A DNA stretch of 5,907 bases from JALYSX01 sp035544315 (GCA_035544315.1 DATKGB010000102.1:1-5907); one strand, 5' to 3'. Shown: positions 1 to 5,890, counted from the stretch's first letter. Notes: a model not told the origin generated them from the sequence alone. Numbers and translations: made by a program.

Positions 1-154
1 GGGGGCCGGGACCGGGCGTGCTCGCGCCGATTACGCAGTACGAGACGGTCACCGGGACGCCGGGGACGTTGAGCGTTTCGTGGCTGCACTGGCCCTGGGC
101 CGCCGCGACAGCGGGAATCAGTGACAGCAACAACGTCAACAGAGCGCGTTTCAC
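1..154 (-). CDS. 5' part of a small exported protein of unknown function, truncated by the window edge
   Basis: Read on the minus strand from a GTG at 154-152, an open frame of 51 codons runs off the left edge. The first 19 residues form a textbook Sec signal peptide: a charged start (VKRA), a leucine-rich core (LLTLLLSLIP) and an Ala-rich end (AVAAA), with likely cleavage before QGQCS. The visible mature part has two cysteines (residues 23 and 40), a stretch NVPGVPVTVSYC, and then a Gly/Pro/Ser-rich segment (GASTPGPGP) that could be a linker. Inference: a secreted or periplasmic protein, with the two cysteines possibly forming a disulfide. I do not recognise a family. A GGAGG on the minus strand (171-167) supports the start, although its 12-nt spacing is longer than usual. 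The gene is divergent from the operon at 353, so the two share the repeat-bearing intergenic region. Confidence 0.7.
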   Translation of the reverse strand, partial: MKRALLTLLLSLIPAVAAAQGQCSHETLNVPGVPVTVSYCVIGASTPGPGP

Positions 155-166
155 AAGTATCAGGTT

Positions 167-171
167 CCTCC
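167..171 (-). promoter_or_regulatory. Shine-Dalgarno sequence of the divergent exported-protein gene
   Basis: GGAGG on the minus strand lies 12 nt upstream of the GTG at 154. The spacing is long, but no better in-frame ATG, GTG or TTG lies nearer. The signal peptide that begins at this GTG makes the start credible. Confidence 0.5.
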
Positions 172-214
172 GATAGATAACGCTTCCCCTCCGCCACATG
201 TTACGGCCGGGGCC

Positions 215-290
215 GCCCCGGGCTTGAGGCAGCCCCGGAGCTCCGCTTTTTTGGTTACGCTGCACCCCGGGGCAGCCTCAAGCCCGGGGC
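215..290. repeat. Long imperfect inverted repeat in the divergent intergenic region
   Basis: The arm at 215-238 is complementary to 267-290. There are 16 perfect pairs (215-230 with 275-290), one A/A mismatch (231/274) and 7 more perfect pairs (232-238 with 267-273), so 23 of 24 positions pair around a 28-nt loop (239-266). The stem is nearly all G+C. A second palindrome, CGGAGCTCCG (236-245), straddles the inner end of the left arm and is followed by T6 at 247-252. The element sits 60 bases upstream of one start codon and 62 bases upstream of the other, so it should form a strong hairpin in the operon leader if transcription starts upstream of it. It could be a dispersed REP- or MITE-like element, a leader attenuator, or a binding site. 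The sequence alone does not decide. Confidence 0.75.
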
Positions 291-301
291 AGCCTCGAGC
301 C
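268..301. repeat. Tandem duplication of a 17-bp unit overlapping the palindrome
   Basis: Two head-to-tail copies of CGGGGCAGCCTCAAGCC lie at 268-284 and 285-301, differing only at A280/G297. The left arm of the palindrome carries the same unit in inverted orientation (221-237, 16 of 17 identical to the complement). Three copies of one 17-mer therefore sit within 81 bases: one inverted and two direct. This fits a small repeat family that has expanded by slippage or insertion. Confidence 0.75.
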
Positions 302-352
302 CAACGCTCGTTACGGTGCCAAGGGCGATGGTGCTGGGCAAGATGGTGGGGT

Positions 353-1174
353 ATGATGGGGCTCGTGTCTTCTTACGATCTGGTCGCGCTGGACCTCGAT
401 GGGACCCTGCTCGGCGGCGATGATGCAATCTCGGCTCGCAACGAGCGGGCGATTCGGGCTGCTTTGGAAGCGGGCGTTCGGGTGGTGCTCGTGACCGGGC
501 GCGGCATCGACGCACCCGAGCGGATCTCGCGCGAGTTGGGAATCGGATTGCCGGTGATCTGCTGCCACGGTGCCCTGACCAAAGACTTTCTGGCCGATCG
601 GATTCTCGGGCACATACCCGTACCGCTGGTTTACGCCAAGCCGATGATCGAGTTTGCCGAACTCAACAGACTATCGCTGGCCGTCTATATCGACGAGCGT
701 TTCTACCGCCTGGCCGGAGGCGACGTCTTCATGGAAGATATGCGCGGGCCCGGCTGGCACGAGGTCGCGACGTTTGCCGACGTGCTGCGCACGGCGCCGA
801 CGTTCGTGCGGTTTCTGGGCGATGAAGCCGTCCGAGCCGTTCGCACGAACTTCTCGGGTTTGCCGTTGCATTTCAAGTACGAAACCTGGGGCAGTTTCGA
901 AGAGTGCGCGGTTACCAGTCCGCTAGCGACCAAGAAGAACGCGCTAGCGGAGTTGTGCAAGAGCTTTCAGATTGGCCCGAAGCGTGTATTGGCGATCGGC
1001 GACTCGCGAAACGACGTCGCGATGCTCCAGTGGGCCGGTTTGGGGATCGCGATGGCCAACGCGCTGCCCGAAGTCCTCGAAGTGATAACCACCCATACCG
1101 CATCGAATACCGAAGACGGAGTCGCGCTGGCGATCGAACGCTACGTCTTGTCGTCGGAGAAGAAGACCGCGTGA
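353..1174 (+). CDS. Cof-type HAD-superfamily phosphatase (subclass IIB)
   Basis: The 273-residue product has all four HAD motifs in order. Motif I is DLDGTLL at 14-20, with D14 the nucleophile and D16 the acid/base. Motif II is VTGR with T48. The motif III lysine is in ATKKNAL (K194 by alignment with the usual KGxAL). Motif IV is GDSRND at 216-221, with Mg-binding aspartates. A cap region of about 110 residues lies between motifs II and III, as in the Cof/YidA group, and the length matches that group. Family members are cytosolic, Mg-dependent phosphatases acting on sugar phosphates, flavin or pyridoxal phosphates; the substrate here cannot be read. ATGs occur at 353 and 356, with a GGTGGGG close upstream. 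The frame stays open back to a TTG at 224, but that part crosses the repeat and encodes low-complexity Arg/Trp-rich sequence, so I reject it. It is the first gene of the operon. Confidence 0.9.
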   Translation: MMGLVSSYDLVALDLDGTLLGGDDAISARNERAIRAALEAGVRVVLVTGRGIDAPERISRELGIGLPVICCHGALTKDFLADRILGHIPVPLVYAKPMIEFAELNRLSLAVYIDERFYRLAGGDVFMEDMRGPGWHEVATFADVLRTAPTFVRFLGDEAVRAVRTNFSGLPLHFKYETWGSFEECAVTSPLATKKNALAELCKSFQIGPKRVLAIGDSRNDVAMLQWAGLGIAMANALPEVLEVITTHTASNTEDGVALAIERYVLSSEKKTA

Positions 1175-1428
1175 TGAACGCTGTCCCAAGCCCCGAATAC
1201 GACGCACGTCTGCGCGACATTCTGACCGGCGGCGATTGGGCCGGTTTGCGCGAGTTCGCGCGGACCGAGAACCAAGTCCCCGACGAGATCTACGACAAGG
1301 ACGATCACTTCTGGGAAGTGCTGTTGCACAAGTTGATCTGCAGCCGCCTCGACACGCTGGGGTTGCACGGTTCTTCGCGCGCGTGGTTGAGCGAACGCGG
1401 TTATTCGACCGACCTCGGCGGCTATTGA
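1174..1428 (+). CDS. Unrecognised 84-residue cytosolic protein
   Basis: The ATG at 1174 overlaps the HAD stop by one base (TGATG), and the stop at 1426 lies one base before moaD. GGAGAAGAAG at 1156-1165 is a plausible ribosome-binding site. The product is soluble, rather acidic in its first half and looks mainly helical. Visible patterns are YDARLRDIL (9-17), GDWAGLREFAR (20-30), an aromatic/acidic stretch DEIYDKDDHFWEVLLHKL (37-54), a single cysteine (C56) and an ending DLGGY. There is no signal peptide, membrane segment or metal-binding cluster. I do not recognise a family. Its tight lodging between two well-conserved genes, with no room to spare, argues that it is really translated. The frame continues upstream inside the HAD gene, but that part is a shadow. 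Context hints at a link to the MoaD/MoaE pair downstream, but this is guesswork. Confidence 0.75.
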   Translation: MNAVPSPEYDARLRDILTGGDWAGLREFARTENQVPDEIYDKDDHFWEVLLHKLICSRLDTLGLHGSSRAWLSERGYSTDLGGY

Positions 1429-1429
1429 A

Positions 1430-1675
1430 ATGATCGTACGCGTGGTCGCGTTCGCGCGCCTGCGCGAACTGTTGGGCTTCGATCGACGCGAGCTGACGCT
1501 GGGCGACGGCGCGGATCTGGAACAAGCTTGGACCGCATTGGCTCAAGCGGCGCCGGCGATCGAACCGTTGCGGGGGTCGACTCGCTTTGCACGAAACGGC
1601 CGGCTGGTCGACGCCGGCGAGCGATTGCAAGATGGCGACGAACTTGCGTTGCTTCCCCCCGTTGGCGGCGGATGA
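1430..1675 (+). CDS. moaD: MoaD, sulfur-carrier small subunit of molybdopterin synthase
   Basis: This 81-residue ubiquitin-like (beta-grasp) protein has the family's usual length. It opens with the strand MIVRVVAFARLRELLG, contains the FARNGRLVDAGERLQDGDELALLPPV pattern near its end (shown by LQDGDELALLPPV at 66-78) and terminates in VGGG. In this family the C-terminal glycine is adenylated by MoeB, converted to a thiocarboxylate, and inserted into MoaE to donate the two dithiolene sulfurs of molybdopterin. Most homologues end in PPVSGG. Here the serine is replaced by glycine, while the terminal Gly-Gly is intact. The start is the ATG one base after the preceding stop, and the gene's last four bases overlap moaE (ATGA), the classic arrangement for a 1:1 complex. 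ThiS is a relative, but the adjacent moaE settles the identity. Confidence 0.95.
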   Translation: MIVRVVAFARLRELLGFDRRELTLGDGADLEQAWTALAQAAPAIEPLRGSTRFARNGRLVDAGERLQDGDELALLPPVGGG

Positions 1676-2112
1676 ACCGGTTCTACGTCGATTCGGCGCC
1701 GATCGATCCGGCGAGCGTCGAGGCTTTGGTTCGCGCAAGCGCATACGGCGCGGTCGCCACCTTCTCGGGCATCGTGCGCGAACGCGCGGATGACGGGCGC
1801 CCGGTGACCGGGTTATCGTACGAAGCCCACGCCGACATGGCCACGGCCGAGTTCGAGCGAATTGCAACCGAAGCGATCGAGCGTTTCGGTGATTGCGAGA
1901 TCGCGATCGCGCACCGCATCGGTGAGCTACGCGTCGGAGAGACAGCGGTGGTCGTTGCGGTCGGTGCGGTTCATCGCTCGAGGGCGCTGGACGCCTGCCG
2001 ATACGCGATCGATCAGCTCAAGGCGCGCGCGCCGATTTGGAAGCGCGAGGCCTACGCGGACGGTACCTCGGAGTGGCGGGAGAATTGCGCGCACGACGAG
2101 GCCGCACCGTGA
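1672..2112 (+). CDS. moaE: MoaE, catalytic large subunit of molybdopterin synthase
   Basis: The 146-residue product has the standard length. MoaE forms a dimer flanked by two MoaD subunits and transfers their thiocarboxylate sulfurs to cyclic pyranopterin monophosphate in the cytosol. Diagnostic segments are AYGAVATFSGIVRER (24-38), LSYEAH (48-53), IAHRIGELRVGE (79-90), VGAVHRSRALDACRYAID (97-114) and LKARAPIWKRE (116-126). H101, R102, K117 and K124 match the substrate-binding and catalytic residues of the family; the two lysines correspond to K119 and K126 of the E. coli enzyme. The ATG at 1672 overlaps the moaD stop by four bases. The frame is open further upstream inside moaD, but the family's N-terminus begins here. 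Its stop overlaps the GTG of the next gene (GTGA). Confidence 0.96.
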   Translation: MNRFYVDSAPIDPASVEALVRASAYGAVATFSGIVRERADDGRPVTGLSYEAHADMATAEFERIATEAIERFGDCEIAIAHRIGELRVGETAVVVAVGAVHRSRALDACRYAIDQLKARAPIWKREAYADGTSEWRENCAHDEAAP

Positions 2113-2828
2113 ACGTCGAGCTGCTGCGCGTTGCCGCCCAACGCAACGAAGTTGCGGTTCTGTATTACGAGCCGCGGCGATCGCGGAACGTAACCCTCGT
2201 CGCCGGCCACGGTTATTCGTCGAGCAAACACAATCTGGATTTCCTATGTTCGTTTTTGGCCGGTCACGGTTTCGGCGTGTACAGCATCGACTTTCCGGGG
2301 CATAAGCTCGGTGCGAGCGGGGGAACGCTTCGCGACGTCGAGGATTGCATCGACGCGCTGTCGGCGGTGGTCGCGTATGCGCGGGGAGAGAACCCGGCGC
2401 CGATCTATACGCTAGGGCATAGCATGGGCGCGATGACCGCGCTGATGACCGCGTCGCTCGATCCGCAGATCGCCGGCGCGGTCGCGATTGCCACAGGCTA
2501 CGGGCGACCAACCGCGCTCAAAGCGTTGCAGAATCTTGGCGCTACCGACTTCCGCGCATCCTACGTCGTAGGAGTCGCCCTGCCCGAACTCGTCGAGGGC
2601 ATCGACGTGCGCTACGATCGGCTGCTTCCGGCGTTGGCCGGGCGGCCGACGCTCTACGTCGCGGCGTCGCGCGACGGCATGGTAAGTCCGGCCTCCGTTG
2701 CCGAACTCTTCGAACGTGCTCCCGAACCCAAGACGTTGGTTACGATCGACAGCGACCACACCTCGGCCGGCGAGAACGCACGCAGCGAAGTGCTGACGTG
2801 GCTAAACCGATTGCATCCGCGGACTTGA
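2109..2828 (+). CDS. Alpha/beta-hydrolase fold protein (serine hydrolase)
   Basis: The 239-residue product has a complete alpha/beta-hydrolase core. The oxyanion-hole segment is AGHGYSSSKHN (32-42). The strand GVYSIDFPGHKLGASGG (56-72) resembles the typical D-x-x-G-x-G-x-S loop. The nucleophile elbow is LGHSMGAM with S105, the likely acid is D189 in YVAASRDGMVSP, and the histidine is H217 in IDSDHTSAG. The segment between the elbow and the acid is short, so there is little lid. No signal peptide is seen, so it should act in the cytosol. Family members include esterases, lipases, thioesterases and acyl-transferases; the substrate cannot be inferred. The GTG start at 2109 overlaps the moaE stop by four bases, and the 3' end overlaps the next gene by 31 bases. 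It is not a standard molybdenum cofactor enzyme, and its place between moaE and moeB is the odd point. Confidence 0.88.
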   Translation: MNVELLRVAAQRNEVAVLYYEPRRSRNVTLVAGHGYSSSKHNLDFLCSFLAGHGFGVYSIDFPGHKLGASGGTLRDVEDCIDALSAVVAYARGENPAPIYTLGHSMGAMTALMTASLDPQIAGAVAIATGYGRPTALKALQNLGATDFRASYVVGVALPELVEGIDVRYDRLLPALAGRPTLYVAASRDGMVSPASVAELFERAPEPKTLVTIDSDHTSAGENARSEVLTWLNRLHPRT

Positions 2829-3910
2829 AGCGCTATAGCCGCCATCTGCTCATCCCCCAGGTCGGGCTGGCGGGTCAAGAGCGCCTGTCCGCGGCGCGCG
2901 TGCTGGTCGTCGGCGCGGGTGGATTGGGATGCCCGGCACTGGAGTACCTTGCCGCCGCGGGCATAGGGCGCATCGGTATTGCCGACGACGACGTTGTCGA
3001 CGAAACCAATTTGCAGCGGCAGACCTTGTACGCCACCGCCGACATCGGACGTGGCAAGACCGAAGTTGCGCGCGAGCGCTTGTTAGCGCTCAATCCGACC
3101 ATCGCAGTCGATCCGATTCCGTTGCGACTCGATTCGAGTAATCTGCGCGAACTGGTGCGTCTGTACGACGTCGTGCTCGATTGCACCGATCGCTTTACCT
3201 CGCGCTACTCGATCAACGACGCGTGCTATCTGGAAGGCAAACCCGACGTTTACGCGTCGATCTTTCGCTTCGACGGGCAGGTCAGCGTGTTCGCTCGCGA
3301 TCGCGGACCATGCTATCGCTGCTTGTTTCCGCAGGCGCCGCCGTCGGGCAGCGTGCCGACCTGTGCGGAGGGCGGCGTGCTAGGTGTGCTCGCGGGCATC
3401 GTCGGCGCGTGGCAGGCCGCCGAAGCGCTCAAGCTCGTGCTCGGTATCGGCGAACCCTTGATCGGGCGGCTGCTGTTGATCGATGCCTTGGGGGCGGGCA
3501 CCCGCGAGGTGCGCTTCGATCGCGACCCGGCGTGCGCGCTGTGCGGCGCCTCGCCGAGCATTATCGACGTCAGCGACGAACCCGAGGATGCGCTGCCGCT
3601 CGACAGCGACGAGGTCGATCCGGCGCAGCTCGACGACGCGTTGCAAGAAGCGATCTTGCTCGACGTGCGGGAACCGCACGAGGCGGTCTTCGGGATCGTC
3701 GACGGCGCGCTGCATCTGCCCGCATCGCAACTCGAATCGCGCCTGCACGAACTCGATAGCGCGCGGACGTACGTGGTCGCCTGCCGCATCGGGGTGACAT
3801 CGCTGTGGGCGGTGCGGCGCCTGCGCGACGCCGGCTTCCGACGCGTGCGCCACCTTCGCGGAGGACTACTCGCGTATGTCGCGGCCGGCGCCGCCTTCGG
3901 GGCTTTCTAA
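2798..3910 (+). CDS. moeB: MoeB-type MoaD adenylyltransferase fused to a rhodanese domain
   Basis: The 370-residue product has an N-terminal E1-like domain (about 9-255) and a C-terminal rhodanese domain (about 270-370). The E1 part shows RYSRHLLIPQVG (12-23), the nucleotide loop GAGGLG (39-44), NLQRQ (71-75), K87 and DCTDRFTSR (128-136). It has zinc-type cysteine pairs C172/C175 and C246/C249, and C189 in the loop PTCAEGGVLG where MOCS3/ThiF relatives carry a reactive cysteine. The rhodanese part has DVREPHE (289-295), the persulfide loop CRIGVTS with C329, and LRGGLLAY. It should adenylate the MoaD C-terminus with ATP and pass a persulfide sulfur to form the thiocarboxylate, as MOCS3/Uba4 does. 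E. coli MoeB lacks the rhodanese domain. The GTG at 2798 fits the family N-terminus; a TTG at 2825 would cut into the conserved start. ThiS could be a second client. Confidence 0.93.
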   Translation: MAKPIASADLKRYSRHLLIPQVGLAGQERLSAARVLVVGAGGLGCPALEYLAAAGIGRIGIADDDVVDETNLQRQTLYATADIGRGKTEVARERLLALNPTIAVDPIPLRLDSSNLRELVRLYDVVLDCTDRFTSRYSINDACYLEGKPDVYASIFRFDGQVSVFARDRGPCYRCLFPQAPPSGSVPTCAEGGVLGVLAGIVGAWQAAEALKLVLGIGEPLIGRLLLIDALGAGTREVRFDRDPACALCGASPSIIDVSDEPEDALPLDSDEVDPAQLDDALQEAILLDVREPHEAVFGIVDGALHLPASQLESRLHELDSARTYVVACRIGVTSLWAVRRLRDAGFRRVRHLRGGLLAYVAAGAAFGAF

Positions 3911-4758
3911 TGCGCACGCGTTCGTTCGGCCTGGGGGGCGTGCAGGTTCCGGTCATCGGGCAGGGCACCTGGAATTTTCCCGAAGGCGGGACGCGCCGCA
4001 CGCAGGCCGTGGCCGCGTTGCGACGCGGTATCGAGTTGGGGATGACCCACATCGATACCGCCGAGATGTACGGCGGCGGCAGGGTTGAGGAGATCTTGGG
4101 CGACGCGCTGTCGTCGCTGCCGCGCGAAGCGTTGTTCGTGACGAGCAAGGTCTTGCCCGGCAACGCGAGCTACGCCGGAACGATCGCGGCCTGCGATGCG
4201 ACCTTGCGGCGCATGCGTCTAGACTATCTGGATTGTTTTCTGCTGCATTGGCCGGGCGACCACCCGCTCGAAGCGACGATGCGGGCGCTGGAAGACTTGG
4301 TCGAGCGCGGTAAAGCGCGTTTTATCGGTGTGAGCAACTTCGATCTGCCGGAACTGCGCGAAGCCCGTTCGTATCTGCAGAAGATTCCGTTAAGCTGCAA
4401 TGAGGTGCTCTATCACGTTCGCGAACGCGGCATCGAACGGCGGCTGCTGCCGTACTGTGCGGCGGAATCGATCGCCTTGGTCGGATACACGCCGTTCGGT
4501 CGCGGGCGCTTTCCGCGCGAATCGGCGGCCGCTGGAGCGATTGCCGCGATTGCGCGCGCGCGCGGCGTCACGTCGCGGCAGGTTATTCTGGGCTTCCTTA
4601 CGCGCACCGCGCCGCTGTTTGCGATCCCCAAGGCCTCGAGCATCGAACACGTCGAGGAGAACGCCGGCGCGGGCGATCTGGTGCTCGACGCCGCCGAGAT
4701 CGCGGCGATCGATGCGGCTTACCCGATTGGCGATGATGGTCCGCTCGCTTCGCTTTGA
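3910..4758 (+). CDS. Aldo/keto reductase, YeaE-like
   Basis: The 282-residue product is a (beta/alpha)8-barrel NAD(P)H-dependent reductase of full family length. The catalytic tetrad is visible: D49 in HIDTAEMYG, Y54 in the same motif, K80 in VTSKVLPGN and H113 in FLLHWPG. Cofactor-side motifs are GVSNFD (about 139-144), NEVLYHVRERGIE, GYTPFGRG and AIPKASSIEHVEENAG near the C-terminus. The pattern strongly resembles E. coli YeaE (RGIE after LYH, IPKA...HV..NA), a reductase of methylglyoxal and other aldehydes. The in vivo substrate here is unknown. The ATG at 3910 overlaps the moeB stop by one base (TAATG). The frame extends upstream within moeB only as Arg-rich shadow sequence. The 3' end overlaps queG by 26 bases. 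Nothing links it to molybdopterin or queuosine chemistry, so it may be a detoxification passenger. Confidence 0.93.
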   Translation: MRTRSFGLGGVQVPVIGQGTWNFPEGGTRRTQAVAALRRGIELGMTHIDTAEMYGGGRVEEILGDALSSLPREALFVTSKVLPGNASYAGTIAACDATLRRMRLDYLDCFLLHWPGDHPLEATMRALEDLVERGKARFIGVSNFDLPELREARSYLQKIPLSCNEVLYHVRERGIERRLLPYCAAESIALVGYTPFGRGRFPRESAAAGAIAAIARARGVTSRQVILGFLTRTAPLFAIPKASSIEHVEENAGAGDLVLDAAEIAAIDAAYPIGDDGPLASL

Positions 4759-5890
4759 TCCCGTCGCGCTCAAGGCGTTGGCGTGCGAGCGAGCGATCGC
4801 ACAAGGTGCCGCGGCCGTGCGTGTGACCGACGCGCTGGAAGACGGTGCGACCCGCCAGCGATTGCAAGCGTCGTTCGAGCGGGGCGATTTGGCAACGTGG
4901 CGTTATGACGATGCCTACGCCGTGCGCGCATCCGATCCGCGGACGTTGTTGGCCGACGCGCGCAGCATTATCTGCCTAGCCGTGGCGTTTGCAACGCCGC
5001 CGCCCCAAGCGCGCCCGCTCACCGGCCGCGTCTCCAACTACGCATGGTCGGAAGACTATCATCGGCGCGTGCGCGCGCTACTCGAAAACGTCGCCGCGAT
5101 TATCGACGAAGCGGCCGGTAAATCGGTCACGGCGATCGCGTGTGACACCAAGCCGCTGGCCGAGCGGGCGCTGGCCGCGCGTGCCGGCTTGGGATGGATC
5201 GGCAAACACACCAACCTGATCGCACCGGGCAGCGGTTCGTTCGTGTTCCTGGGCGAGATCGTGACCTCGATAGCGCTGCCGCCCGACGCTCCGCTGAGCA
5301 AGACGTGCGGCAGCTGTACTCGGTGCGTGGGCGCGTGTCCGACCGGCGCGTTGCGCGGCGACTACACGATGGACGCAACCTTGTGCATCTCCGACCTGAC
5401 CCAGCGTACCGGCGGCATCCCACGCGCGCTGCGTCCGCTCATCGGCACTTGGGTGTGGGGGTGCGATATGTGTCAGGAAGCCTGTCCGCCGACCCGGCGC
5501 GCGCCGTTTGCGATGGATGCGAAAAACGAACCGGCGTCCTCAGAGGTGGCCCAGCCCTCGCTGTTAGGCTTGCTTTGCTTGAAGAGTCGCGACTACGATC
5601 GTTTCTACCGCCGTACCGGCATGGGCTGGCGCGGAGCTGCGGTATTACGGCGAAATGCCGCCGTCGCTTTGGGCAACGCGCTCGATCGATCCGCGGTCGC
5701 CGGCCTCGTACGGGCCTTGGTTGCCGATCCGCATCCGATGGTGCGCTCGCACGCTGCGTGGGCACTGGGGCGCATCGGCGCACCCGGTGCGCTCGACGCG
5801 CTGACAGCGCGCCGTCACGCCGAGCCGGACGCCGACGTTTGTGAAGAGATCGATGCAGCGCTGGAACCGTTCGCCGCAACCGCGCGTTAG
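4733..5890 (+). CDS. queG: QueG, epoxyqueuosine reductase, with C-terminal HEAT-like region
   Basis: The 385-residue product is a cobalamin- and iron-sulfur-dependent enzyme that reduces epoxyqueuosine to queuosine at the wobble base of GUN tRNAs. The N-terminal DUF1730-type domain runs to about residue 130. D138 in ACDTKPLAERALA is the expected catalytic acid, followed by GLGWIGKHTNLI. The first ferredoxin motif is CGSCTRCVGACP (C192, C195, C198, C202). The second set is C218 in LCISDLTQR plus CDMCQEACP (C244, C247, C251). Together they supply two [4Fe-4S] clusters. From about 313 onward, RRNAAVALGN and VRSHAAWALGRIGAPGALDAL form HEAT-like repeats typical of QueG, used in tRNA binding. Two ATGs (4733 and 4736) compete for the start; both overlap the reductase gene and neither has a clear ribosome-binding site. 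The frame continues far upstream inside the reductase gene as Arg-rich shadow sequence, which I exclude. Length matches the family. Confidence 0.95.
   Translation: MMVRSLRFDPVALKALACERAIAQGAAAVRVTDALEDGATRQRLQASFERGDLATWRYDDAYAVRASDPRTLLADARSIICLAVAFATPPPQARPLTGRVSNYAWSEDYHRRVRALLENVAAIIDEAAGKSVTAIACDTKPLAERALAARAGLGWIGKHTNLIAPGSGSFVFLGEIVTSIALPPDAPLSKTCGSCTRCVGACPTGALRGDYTMDATLCISDLTQRTGGIPRALRPLIGTWVWGCDMCQEACPPTRRAPFAMDAKNEPASSEVAQPSLLGLLCLKSRDYDRFYRRTGMGWRGAAVLRRNAAVALGNALDRSAVAGLVRALVADPHPMVRSHAAWALGRIGAPGALDALTARRHAEPDADVCEEIDAALEPFAATAR

Noticed and set aside
236..252. Rho-independent terminator between the divergent genes
   Set aside because: The gapless palindrome can form only a 3-bp stem with a 4-nt loop before the T run, and no gene converges on it. 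Kept only as a speculative leader structure.
224..352. In-frame N-terminal extension of the HAD gene back to a TTG
   Set aside because: It crosses the inverted repeat, encodes Arg/Trp/Pro-rich sequence with no HAD similarity, and would place motif I at about residue 57 instead of near the N-terminus.
1417..1428. The GGY ending of the 84-aa protein as a ubiquitin-like tail needing processing
   Set aside because: The protein lacks a beta-grasp pattern and looks helical, and a Gly-Gly near the C-terminus alone is weak evidence. MoaD next door already supplies the carrier.
944..1867. Long minus-strand open frame of 307 codons
   Set aside because: It is antisense to the HAD 3' end, the 84-aa gene, moaD and moaE, and its product is Arg-rich low-complexity sequence. 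This is typical of shadow frames in high-GC DNA.
1903..1910. GCGATCGC octamers (1903-1910, 4793-4800, 5132-5139) as cyanobacterial HIP1 sites
   Set aside because: Three copies is more than composition alone would suggest, but GATCG words are common throughout the window and all three lie in coding sequence. Not enough to assign a cyanobacterium.
3181..3759. Plus-strand open frame inside moeB
   Set aside because: An Arg/Ala-rich product in an alternative frame of a gene whose E1 and rhodanese motifs are continuous; no independent support.
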